Shown: positions 1 through 7,636 of the stretch, one piece after another | Layout of the letters: every line of letters starts with the position of its first letter | How positions within the stretch are numbered: position 1 is the stretch's first letter | NCBI RefSeq assembly: GCF_900115345.1 | Contig: NZ_FOWC01000001.1 | Coordinates: forward strand, 868,001-932,000 | DNA length: 64,000 bases | DNA from: Amycolatopsis rubida | GTDB lineage: Bacteria; Actinomycetota; Actinomycetes; Mycobacteriales; Pseudonocardiaceae | Direction of reading: 5' to 3' | Notes under the pieces: generated by a model | What the model saw: only the letters and a program-made list of their open reading frames with translations | Databases searched by the model: none | What the model was told of the DNA's origin: nothing | Translations under genes and position numbers: made by a program

Positions 1-1215
1 CTGGTGCGTCGAGTGAAAGCCGGGCCTGGGCCAGACAGTCTCGGGCAGGCTCAGCACGCCGCGTTGCAGCAATCGACTGAGCAGCAGGGCATCGAGTCCG
101 ACACCCTGACGGCGGTCGGCCGGCTGGAGGCAGCCTGGTCAGGGCAGAGCGGCGACGCGGCACGGGGATCGTTGAAGCCGTTGGCGGACGTGGCGACCTC
201 TGCGTCGCTGGCATTGCACGACAGTCAGAACACCCTCGCCGACCAAGGGCATGCGTTCACCTCGACCCGGGATTCGATGCAGGACGTGTCCGACGATCCG
301 CCGTCCCGGTCCGGGTGGGACGTGGCGACTCCGTGGGACACCGACAACGAAGACAAGATCAACCAGCGGAATGCCGCCGTCCAGCAGAACAACTCCCGGT
401 ACCAGGAGTACACCAGCACCAGCGACGGCCACGCGCAAAAGATGCCGGTCGACTACGGGCAAGTCCCCGATTCCTCCGACGGCACCTACGGCCTCGCCCC
501 GGGACAGGGACCGGTCGAGCACCCGGTGGACCCGCACAAGAAGAACAGCTTCACCCCCTACCCGCCCAGCCATTCCTACGGCCCGGCCGACCGGTCCGGC
601 ACGGGGACCGCGCCGCAGCCAGGGTCGTATGCGCCGCAGCCTGGGCACGGCGGGGTGCCCGGCGGCCAGCAACCGTCTCAGCCCTACGCGCCCGCGGCCG
701 CGTACGACGACGGCACCCGCACGTCCGGCTACGTCCCTCCCAGCTCGACCGGCGTCGGCAACGCGCCCCTTCAGTTCGGCCCTGGCGGCACCGCCTATGT
801 GCCCAGCACCGCGCCGGGCGGTTCCAGCAGCTACAACAGCCCCGGTTACCTCGGCGGCGTGCCCGCGTCCTTCGGGCCCGTCGGTGGAACCGGAGCACCC
901 GGTTCGGGCGGCAGCGGACCAGGTGGCCCTGGCTCATTCGTTCGCGGCGGCTCGGGAGGAGCGGCCGGTCAGGGCGGGTCAAGCGGCGCGGGCCGGTTCG
1001 GCGAACCGGAGCCCGGTGCGCGCGGCGGAGCAGCGGGCACCGGTGTTCCCGGAGCCAAGGGCGCGAACGGCATGCCGATGGCCGGAGGCGCGGGCAAGGG
1101 CGGCAAAGGCGAAGAGGACAAGGAAAAGAAGGCCGCGTCCTACTTGCAGGAAGCCGACCCGAATTCCTTGTTCGGCTACGACGGCAAGGCCACGCCGCCG
1201 GTCATCGGCAAGTAA
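1..1215 (+). CDS. PPE/WXG-like type VII secretion substrate, 5' end cut by window
   Basis: The frame is open from the first base, so the true start probably lies upstream; the first in-window start is GTG at 4. The N-terminal third is helical, with a WSG motif about 45 residues in (LEAAWSGQSGDAA), the helix-turn-helix signature of WXG100/PPE secretion substrates. The middle 200 residues are Pro/Gly/Ser/Tyr-rich and of low complexity. The C-terminus carries the motif EADPNSLFGYDG followed by PPVIGK, a tail I associate with PPE-like proteins of Pseudonocardiaceae. The EspG-like gene starts 30 bp downstream, which fits a PPE/EspG substrate-chaperone pair. Family placement is good; the secreted function is unknown. 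Confidence 0.75.
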   Translation: MVRRVKAGPGPDSLGQAQHAALQQSTEQQGIESDTLTAVGRLEAAWSGQSGDAARGSLKPLADVATSASLALHDSQNTLADQGHAFTSTRDSMQDVSDDPPSRSGWDVATPWDTDNEDKINQRNAAVQQNNSRYQEYTSTSDGHAQKMPVDYGQVPDSSDGTYGLAPGQGPVEHPVDPHKKNSFTPYPPSHSYGPADRSGTGTAPQPGSYAPQPGHGGVPGGQQPSQPYAPAAAYDDGTRTSGYVPPSSTGVGNAPLQFGPGGTAYVPSTAPGGSSSYNSPGYLGGVPASFGPVGGTGAPGSGGSGPGGPGSFVRGGSGGAAGQGGSSGAGRFGEPEPGARGGAAGTGVPGAKGANGMPMAGGAGKGGKGEEDKEKKAASYLQEADPNSLFGYDGKATPPVIGK

Positions 1216-1245
1216 GCAGCATCAGCTGTATCGAGGGGAGACAAC

Positions 1246-2022
1246 GTGATGCTGCTCGACGGACCAGTGGCACTGCCGCGCCTGGCGGTCGCGAAAGCCT
1301 GGGAATGGGAACGGATCGGCCCGACGCATCCGGTGCTGGGCATTGTCGACGTCTGGGTCGAGGACGGCGCCGCCGCGCGCCTGGACGACCTCACCCGGCA
1401 GGTGCTGGCCGAGCCCGGGTTCTACAACCTGCGGACCGGCCGGGTCACCGGGGAGTTCCGCGACCTGATGCTGGCGATCGCGAACGCCGACGCCGAATGC
1501 TACGGCTGGTCGGCCGACCGGCACGGCCGCGACCGCGCCCTGCTCGCGGTCCTGACCGGCCGCAGCGCCGTGCTGGCCACCGTCGAGGACGAGCAGCTCA
1601 CCCTGACAGCGATCGGCGCGAATCAGCTGGTCCGCGCCGTCGTCGACGGGCTGCCGGACTTCCCGGCCGCGAACATCAACGAGATCACCGTCCCGAAAGC
1701 CGAGTACGACCGGGGCCAGAGCAACGACTCGTACACATTGGACACCAGCAGCGACTACACCGTCACCAGCCCGGTCGACCAACTCCGTGCTCTGATGACG
1801 TCGCGGCGGGAAGCCAGCCACCAGCTGTTCGTCGCTGCTCGCACCGGCAGCGGGCGGTCCGCCAGCATGCCGCTGACCGCAGTGGACAGCCTCGACCACG
1901 GCCGCGTCCTCACCTACCTCCGGGACAACGCCCACGGCGAGGTCGACATCGCCTGCGGACCCGGCAACCCCGAATACATCACCGGAACACTCGAAAACAC
2001 TCTCCGCTTGCTCCGCGGCTAA
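1246..2022 (+). CDS. EspG-family ESX secretion chaperone
   Basis: A 258-residue protein typical in length for EspG, the cytosolic chaperone that binds the tip of PPE proteins and keeps them soluble until export by an ESX (type VII) system. Visible family features are the WEWERIGPTHPVLG opening after a short strand, a central beta-rich part and a C-terminal stretch ending GTLENTLRLLRG. A strong GAGGGGAG ribosome-binding site at 1233-1240 sits five bases before GTG 1246; ATG 1249 is an equally possible start. It follows the PPE-like gene by 30 bp, so the two are probably co-transcribed. No ESX ATPase or membrane component is in the window. Confidence 0.82.
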   Translation: MMLLDGPVALPRLAVAKAWEWERIGPTHPVLGIVDVWVEDGAAARLDDLTRQVLAEPGFYNLRTGRVTGEFRDLMLAIANADAECYGWSADRHGRDRALLAVLTGRSAVLATVEDEQLTLTAIGANQLVRAVVDGLPDFPAANINEITVPKAEYDRGQSNDSYTLDTSSDYTVTSPVDQLRALMTSRREASHQLFVAARTGSGRSASMPLTAVDSLDHGRVLTYLRDNAHGEVDIACGPGNPEYITGTLENTLRLLRG

Positions 2023-2115
2023 CACGCTCGTGGAGAGGGCGGGCCCGTGCGCAGGTGCAGCCGAACAGTCAGCACTAGCCAAATTGAAGGCAAAAGACGA
2101 TTGAGGGGGCGGGAA

Positions 2116-2487
2116 ATGGTTCATCAAGGCAAAGAATTCGGCGTCGACCTGTATGAACTGGAAAAAGTGGCCAAGGTCGACTTCCCGGTGGTCTCAGCCG
2201 ACTACGGCGACGCGATCGGCAGCTGCGATCGCGTCCTCGGCGGGGCCGATCGCGCCATGCGTCGCCCGGAGCAGTTCGGCGGCGGTGCACTCGGTCCGGT
2301 GCACCAGGCATATCTCGATCTCCACGAGACCATGACCGGGTTCCTCAAGGAAACCAAAACGAACCTGGACGACACCGCCGCAGCGCTGGGCACAGCAGCC
2401 CAGCACTACGCGGGAACTGACCAATCCGCAAGCGACGAACTGCATCGCCGCGCGCGACTCGACCAGGCCCTGGACGGCAAGCTGTGA
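2116..2487 (+). CDS. small helical WXG100-like / ESX-target protein
   Basis: A 123-residue all-alpha acidic protein. I chose ATG 2116 because a GAGGGGGCGGG purine tract precedes it; an upstream GTG at 2047 would add an unlikely basic leader. It has no strict WXG motif, but size, helicity, the central Gly turn (FGGGALGPVHQAY) and location next to EspG and a PPE-like gene suggest a WXG100-superfamily or ESX-1-target-type partner protein. The stop codon overlaps the GTG start of the next gene (GTGA), indicating translational coupling, so the two products may form a heterodimer. Function is inferred from context. Confidence 0.6.
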   Translation: MVHQGKEFGVDLYELEKVAKVDFPVVSADYGDAIGSCDRVLGGADRAMRRPEQFGGGALGPVHQAYLDLHETMTGFLKETKTNLDDTAAALGTAAQHYAGTDQSASDELHRRARLDQALDGKL

Positions 2488-3398
2488 CCTTCGACCAGCT
2501 GATGCAACACGCGAAAGACATCAAGGACAAAGCTGTCGAGCTGGCCATCAAGGACCACGATCAGAGGTACGCGACCCAATCCGGGGTCATTCGTGACCCT
2601 GAACCGTTCAGACAGCACTACGCATTTATCGAATCGATGTTCGAGCCGTTCTCCAGAATGCCCGACCCCGCAGGCTACGATCCGCTGATCGCCGATCTGA
2701 ACGCGGCCATGGCCAAGCTGAACACCGGGTCGGTCCACACGACCGAACTCACCAGCAACGTCACCCTGGCCAACCCGAATCTGGACAAGATGACCACCGA
2801 CGGCGGCTACCTGCAAGGCTGGACCGGCGAGGCCGCCATGGCGTTCAAAGCAAACTTCATCGACACCTTCAAAACGGTCGCCGGGAACCAGTTCACCGTG
2901 CTGTCCACCCTCAAAGGCGTGCTCCAAGCGCACCAGGCGATGTGGGCCAAAGCTCGTGACGATATCGACAAGATCGCGGAGAACACGAAGAACGCACTGG
3001 ACAACGCTGGCGGTTGCGGCAAGAACCAGTGGACTTTCGGGTTCTCGGTGCTCTCCGCGGTCGGCGCGATCGGCGGCGTCGTCGTCGCTATCGCAACTGG
3101 GGGCGTCGTGCCGCTCGCCGCCATCGGAGCAGCCGCCTCAATAGGCAGTGCGGGCATAGCCAACATCACCGCATCCGGCGACTCGGTCGACACGATCATC
3201 AACTCGATGAAGCAGGCGGCAGACGACCTCACCCGGCACATCCAGGAGGTCGAGACGCAGCAAATCGCCGACAAGGTGCGAGCGCTGACCGATGCCGTGC
3301 GCGCGAACAAGGACAAGCTCGTCTCCGCCCGCCCGAAGCTCGCCGGGATGAACGAACACGACCTGGCCAGCGACACCGGCATGGGCCGGTCGGACTGA
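2484..3398 (+). CDS. helical protein with Gly/Ala-rich hydrophobic segment, putative T7SS effector
   Basis: A 304-residue protein not recognised by name. Residues 1-180 are amphipathic helices and include a W-x-G-like turn (LQGWTGEAAMAF, about residues 109-120). Residues about 182-227 are Gly/Ala/Val/Ile-rich and could form one or two membrane-inserting helices. The remainder is a charged helical tail. This layout resembles long WXG/LXG-type proteins and alpha-helical pore formers. It is translationally coupled to the small helical protein upstream (GTGA overlap) and lies in an EspG operon, so an exported cargo is the best guess. No catalytic motif is visible and no toxin activity is shown. 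Confidence 0.55.
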   Translation: MTFDQLMQHAKDIKDKAVELAIKDHDQRYATQSGVIRDPEPFRQHYAFIESMFEPFSRMPDPAGYDPLIADLNAAMAKLNTGSVHTTELTSNVTLANPNLDKMTTDGGYLQGWTGEAAMAFKANFIDTFKTVAGNQFTVLSTLKGVLQAHQAMWAKARDDIDKIAENTKNALDNAGGCGKNQWTFGFSVLSAVGAIGGVVVAIATGGVVPLAAIGAAASIGSAGIANITASGDSVDTIINSMKQAADDLTRHIQEVETQQIADKVRALTDAVRANKDKLVSARPKLAGMNEHDLASDTGMGRSD

Positions 3399-3413
3399 CG
3401 ACAGGAGGGGAAC

Positions 3414-3902
3414 GTGATGGATTTGGCCGAGAGGCTCGACGGCATTCGAGTCCGCGTACACGCGCCCGGGACCGAGATCGAAGCGGAGCTGCGCCGGCGC
3501 ACGGACATCACCGTGTCGTTCGGGGAAAGCGTCTACGAATTCATCGACGAATCCGCGCTGGAGAACGCACTGGCCAGCATCGCACGACTCCTGTGGGCCG
3601 GATGGCAGCGACAGTACCGGGCAGCGATCGACGAGACGGACCTGAACATCGATGCCGATGATCTTCGTGATTCGAACTTCTTCGCCGACCGGGCCCAGGT
3701 CGAGGCGATCGGGAAGTCGAGCGACGAGCGGATCACGATCTCCGCAATAGGCATGGAGAACTTCTCGGTGCACGTCAAGCCCGGCACCATGCGGGACGTG
3801 CCGGAGGAGCAGTTCGCCGCAGGCGCATCCGAAGCAGCCGCGAAGCTGATCCAGGACTTCCAGTCCCAGGTGGACGAGCTGAAGAAGCGGTACTACGAAT
3901 GA
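3414..3902 (+). CDS. uncharacterised 162-aa protein of the ESX cargo operon
   Basis: Not recognised with confidence. It starts at GTG 3414 (or ATG 3417) behind an AGGAGGGG site at 3403-3410. The second half (ERITISAIGMENFSVHVKPG followed by a helix ending VDELKKRYYE) has the strand-strand-long-helix pattern of YbaB/EbfC-like proteins, which are common in actinobacterial ESX loci, but no diagnostic motif proves it. It has no signal peptide or membrane segment, so it is probably cytosolic, perhaps a partner or regulator of the cargo upstream. Its stop overlaps the start of the next gene by four bases. Confidence 0.5.
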   Translation: MMDLAERLDGIRVRVHAPGTEIEAELRRRTDITVSFGESVYEFIDESALENALASIARLLWAGWQRQYRAAIDETDLNIDADDLRDSNFFADRAQVEAIGKSSDERITISAIGMENFSVHVKPGTMRDVPEEQFAAGASEAAAKLIQDFQSQVDELKKRYYE

Positions 3903-4747
3903 CCAAACGCAAACTCCTCCTGGTCACGGTCGTCGCGCTGCTGGTAGTAGCTGCTGGCGTTGTCGCGGTGGTGCTGACCACCCGAGGCGGCGGATCGGCG
4001 GCACAGCCCTGCGACATCCCGAATTCGGTGCGGGAACAACCGGTGTCGGCGAAGACCGGGCCCACCGGGGGCGGGATCGAAGTCGTGGAAAAAGGCGTGT
4101 CGTCGTCCGGTCTGGCGAGCATGGGAGCGGTGCTGCGCAACACCAGCGACCGCATCGCCTACCGAACCAAAGTCGCGCTCAAAGTAGTCGTCTCGGTCAA
4201 CGGTCTTCCGCCCGGTCCTATCCAAGGTGCCCCGATGACCATGGAGATCCCTGTGATGCGTCCGGGCGAACGCATCGGCATCGGGAGGACGCTCATCAAC
4301 GTCGGCGGGAACGACAAGGTCGACTCGGCCGATATCGACGTCCAGACCACGACCTGGCTGCCGAACGTCGCGCTCGGCTCGTTCTCCCCGGCGACAACCA
4401 TCTACGAATCCACCAGCCGAGTACCGGCATCCCCTCCGGCCGACGCCATCCGCTACACCGAAAAATCGACCAACTGCCGAGCATTGTCCAGCCGCCGCAC
4501 CGCCGTCGTGTTCCGCGACGCGAGCGGCAAGATCGTGGGAGGGGACCTGGTCCCGCCCGACGGCAAAGGCAACCCGGTGGGAAGTCCTCAGCAGCCTCCG
4601 GCAAGTCCGTCATGCTCGCCTGGTGAGCGCAGCACCTGGATCGTGCCGCTCCAGCACATCCCGCAGAACACCGACGACAAACGGACGGAGCTGTACTCGT
4701 ACTGCGACCTCAACGTCCCTCGGCCCGACGTCAACGACGTGTTCTGA
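3899..4747 (+). CDS. single-pass membrane-anchored extracytoplasmic protein
   Basis: A 282-residue protein with a short basic N-terminus (MTKRK), one hydrophobic segment at about residues 6-26, and a predicted beta-rich exterior domain. The exterior contains four cysteines (near residues 39, 194, 241 and 271) that could form disulfides. The region VSVNGLPPGPIQG to GERIGIGRT resembles a beta-sandwich interaction domain of the kind seen in FxLYD-like proteins, but I cannot assign it to a family. ATG overlaps the upstream stop (ATGA), so it is the last gene of the tightly packed cargo operon. The next 230 bases hold no gene I can support. Confidence 0.5.
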   Translation: MTKRKLLLVTVVALLVVAAGVVAVVLTTRGGGSAAQPCDIPNSVREQPVSAKTGPTGGGIEVVEKGVSSSGLASMGAVLRNTSDRIAYRTKVALKVVVSVNGLPPGPIQGAPMTMEIPVMRPGERIGIGRTLINVGGNDKVDSADIDVQTTTWLPNVALGSFSPATTIYESTSRVPASPPADAIRYTEKSTNCRALSSRRTAVVFRDASGKIVGGDLVPPDGKGNPVGSPQQPPASPSCSPGERSTWIVPLQHIPQNTDDKRTELYSYCDLNVPRPDVNDVF

Positions 4748-4977
4748 CTCGCGAGCCGAGGAAGCTCATAGTGGCGGGCAAGGCCGACGAACGCGACCAC
4801 CTGCCGCGAAAGCCCAGTGCGTCATTGCCGATAGAGCCAGTCACATAGCCGACCTGGTTCGCGCTTGAACGACTCCCCCCGAGCACGGCATGACGCTGGA
4901 GCGTCGCCGCGCAGCCCGAAATGTTTCGCCGTGCTACAGCCGCGTTCCGTCCAGCAGCGCGGCGGAAAGGATTGGCA

Positions 4978-5610
4978 ATGGACGAGATCGTGCATTGGCT
5001 GCTGGCGCAGCTCTACAACGGTATCGACCTCGCCGTGCCGTGGTGGCCGGTTCGGTACACGGCATATGTGGTGGCCACAGCGGCTCTGGTGTCGTTCCTT
5101 GCGCGCAGGGCATGGAAGGTGCTGTTCCGGGTGCAGTGGCGGGTGAGCAGTCACCGGGTCTCCCTGTGGTGGACTGTTCGGCTCGGTGGCCGGTTGCTGC
5201 GGGTGGGCGGAGCGCGGCCCGGCCAAATCGATGCTGTCCCGGACAGTTCCCGCACAATGCGGGCGTGTTGGAGGGCCGGGCAAGCGCTTGCGCCCCCGCA
5301 CATCCCTCTGGCGCGGTTGGAGCGCCATGCTTTCCGTGCGGTCGCAGTGAATCGAGTACTCGCATGGGGCGCGAGACTTCTGTTCCTGGCTGGCCGGTGG
5401 AACACGATGGTGTCCCTCGCGACCGCAATGGCCGCAGCGATGTGGCTTCGCCCGCCTTGGGTCTCCGTTCCCGAGGCATGGCGACAGATCGTCGAGATGT
5501 ACGTGTGGACGACGAACCGGCCTCTGCCCTCAGTCCTAGGAGCGATCACGGCGGTGGTCGCCGTTGTGGTAGTCGCGAGTCGAGGCGGGCTGCTGGATCG
5601 ACTACGGTAA
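4978..5610 (+). CDS. unrecognised polytopic membrane protein
   Basis: A 210-residue basic protein with hydrophobic segments near residues 27-43, 133-155 and 188-205, rich in Trp and Arg. ATG 4978 is chosen because GGAAAGG lies 8-15 bases upstream; ATG 4921 in the same frame would add 19 residues without a good site. The N-terminus (MDEIVHWLLAQLYNGIDL, then a PWWP turn) recalls small membrane subunits of actinobacterial secretion or conjugation clusters, but I do not recognise a family. It sits between the ESX cargo operon and a soluble helical gene 55 bp downstream. Confidence 0.4.
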   Translation: MDEIVHWLLAQLYNGIDLAVPWWPVRYTAYVVATAALVSFLARRAWKVLFRVQWRVSSHRVSLWWTVRLGGRLLRVGGARPGQIDAVPDSSRTMRACWRAGQALAPPHIPLARLERHAFRAVAVNRVLAWGARLLFLAGRWNTMVSLATAMAAAMWLRPPWVSVPEAWRQIVEMYVWTTNRPLPSVLGAITAVVAVVVVASRGGLLDRLR

Positions 5611-5664
5611 AGGGAGGAGAGCACCCGCGGAGCGATTCGCCACCTGAACGGACTCTGCGGTGCA

Positions 5665-6291
5665 TTGTCTGACCTCGCCCAGGCTGCCTACGCTGCCCGA
5701 GATGCCGTTGTCGACACGATTAACCGGGAAAATCGGATCGCTCGATGGGTGGCCGAAGCCAGCCGGTACACCGTTTCCTGGGACGAGCGGACGGGCCGCC
5801 TGGACTACCGGCGCAGGCCCGTGATTCCCGCCCGGTTTCTCGGTGAACGCCAGCCGCGCGCAGCGGAGAAGGAGGTCGACGATGCATTCGATCGCGTCGC
5901 CGTTGTCCTCAAGGAGGTGAGGACGGCGGGTTTGGCTTGGTCCGCCGAACGCTTGATGCAGCCGGTTATCGCGGAGGCGATGAAGATAGGCGTGACTCGT
6001 TGGTTGACGCTTGATACGTACCGCTTCCAGCTCGGAGCTGCATCTGCGCGCACCGAGCAGGAGAAGGGGTTCGTTGAATATCTGAAACGCAAGTTCGATG
6101 AAACCGGGTACGACGAACCGGGCGATCAGCGTGTCCTCCTGGAGCCGTGTCGAGAGGCCGCACGAGAGCTTGACAGCCAAGCCCTCGGGAATATTTTCAC
6201 CCGTCACCGCATCAATGTGATTTGCCGCTACCTCCGACGGCGGCAAGGCGGGGGCTGGACGACACGTTTTGCGATGGCCTTCGCAAAATGA
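5665..6291 (+). CDS. unrecognised soluble helical protein
   Basis: A 208-residue charged protein with no membrane segment and no motif I recognise. The only standard start after the in-frame stop at 5608-5610 is TTG 5665. A strong AGGGAGGAG purine tract at 5611-5619, directly after the upstream stop, has no ATG, GTG or TTG at normal distance in this frame, so the start is uncertain. Composition (many Arg, Glu and Trp) and weak initiation suggest a low-expression accessory gene. It may work with the membrane protein just upstream; that is inference from adjacency only. Confidence 0.4.
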   Translation: MSDLAQAAYAARDAVVDTINRENRIARWVAEASRYTVSWDERTGRLDYRRRPVIPARFLGERQPRAAEKEVDDAFDRVAVVLKEVRTAGLAWSAERLMQPVIAEAMKIGVTRWLTLDTYRFQLGAASARTEQEKGFVEYLKRKFDETGYDEPGDQRVLLEPCREAARELDSQALGNIFTRHRINVICRYLRRRQGGGWTTRFAMAFAK

Positions 6292-6399
6292 GGAATCCGA
6301 GCCGACGCGGGCTGTTAGCATCGTGGGTCACTCTGGACCGAACTGTGAGCCGTCCCCATGTACTGCATGATGGCTTCCGTCCGTGGCCGCGAAATCCGG

Positions 6400-7162
6400 G
6401 AGAGCGCCGCAGACCGGCGGCTACACCCCTGCAAACCGGAAAGCTTCGTCTGGCCACTGTGGCAACGCGACATCGACGTCATCGGCGACCTGCACCCCAA
6501 TCAGCGCGGAACCGCCCCCGGGCCGAAACCCGGCATGATCTGGCTCGACGGCGGCACCTACTCCGAAGCCCTCCCTGCCGGACTCCGCGACCTCCCCGGC
6601 TTCAAACGCAAGCAAGACTCCGCGTCAGATACGACAAACGTGTCCTACGTCTTTACGTCGCACAGCGCCCGCGACAAGGACGGCTACCAGCGGCTCAAAG
6701 GCCCCGCCCTCGCAGGCAAAGTCCGCTGCCCGAACGTTCCACGGTCCATGCGACTGTCACACGCCCGACCGACCACCGCATGCACACCGGGCAAACCCTG
6801 CGGCCTGACCGTCACAGTCGCACCCACCGACCACCCCCCGCGAACGCCAACGCACCGTCTGGGCACAGGACTACCACCGCCGCAACGCCATCGAATCCAC
6901 CAACGCCGAACTCAAAACCCACCGCATGCACCTCGAACTCGGCTTCACCCGAGTCTTCGGCACCGTCAAGAACAATCTCCTGCTGGTCTTCGCGATGCTC
7001 GGCTACAACCTCGTCAAGCTCCGCCACTGGCACGCCCTGCGCTACCTGCCCGACCCCTGGGCCCAATTCCTCCACGAACCAGACACAACCCCCGCGCCGC
7101 CGAAACCGACACGGATCCGAGCCCGACGCCGTGCCAACCTCCTCGGCGACCCACCCGGCTGA
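6400..7162 (+). pseudogene. degenerate transposase
   Basis: Two pieces of one DDE-type transposase lie in different frames. The first (about 6400-6805, frame of 6358) reads DIDVIGDLHPNQRGTAPG, GMIWLDGGTYSEALPAGLRD and CPNVPRSMRL. The second (about 6807-7162, frame of 6926) reads RRNAIESTNAELKTHRMHLE and NNLLLVFAMLGYNLVKLRHW, a typical C-terminal transposase end. A small indel near 6800-6850 separates them, and no N-terminal catalytic region is visible. No terminal inverted repeats were found, so it cannot move. The exact IS family is not assigned. It separates the accessory left arm from tRNA-Leu. Confidence 0.65.
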
Positions 7163-7351
7163 CCTTCTATCCCACTCCCGCGAACCCGAATCACACACGG
7201 TCGGTCAGGCAGTAACCCCTGCCCGGAATCCGGTCCACATCAGCCGCTGGCCCGGTTCGACGCCTCCCGCAGGACACCCCACCCAGGAAAATGTGTCCTG
7301 GACCACTCCCGTCGACCGGGTGAGCCGCAGCCAGACAGCCCCGCAACGCAA

Positions 7352-7383
7352 AACTCCCGCCCGGCCAGAGCCGAGCGGGAGTT
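7352..7383 (-). terminator. hairpin downstream of tRNA-Leu
   Basis: AACTCCCGC (7352-7360) pairs with GCGGGAGTT (7375-7383). Read on the minus strand the stem is followed by TT, and it lies 41 bases past the 3' end of tRNA-Leu. It probably ends the tRNA transcript; the U tract is weak. Confidence 0.5.
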
Positions 7384-7423
7384 CTGTAAACCTACCTGCA
7401 GACCTTCTGTGAAGATCCCACGG

Positions 7424-7506
7424 TGGGCGAGGAGGGAGTTGAACCCTCACGTCCTTTCGGACACACGGACCTGAACCGTGCGCGTCTGCCATTCCGCCAC
7501 TCGCCC
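7424..7506 (-). tRNA. tRNA-Leu (CAG)
   Basis: The reverse complement folds as a class II tRNA. The acceptor stem is GGGCGAG/CTCGCCC, the D arm holds TGGCGGAATGGCAGACG, the anticodon stem CACGG/CCGTG encloses the loop TTCAGGT (anticodon CAG), a variable arm follows, and the T loop is GTTCAACTC. CCA is not encoded. A tRNA-Leu beside fhaA is also seen in mycobacteria, so it marks the left boundary of conserved synteny. It faces away from fhaA and lies next to an IS remnant. Confidence 0.95.
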
Positions 7507-7636
7507 GAGTTGCTTCCTTGCGGCAGCCAGCAAAGCTTAGCAGGGCCTTCTGACAGGTTTCACCGGGGGCATGCCCAACCCTTCCTCCCCCGGATAGGAT
7601 CGATGCGGAAGCACACGTGTGAGGAGGTTGTCCCCG

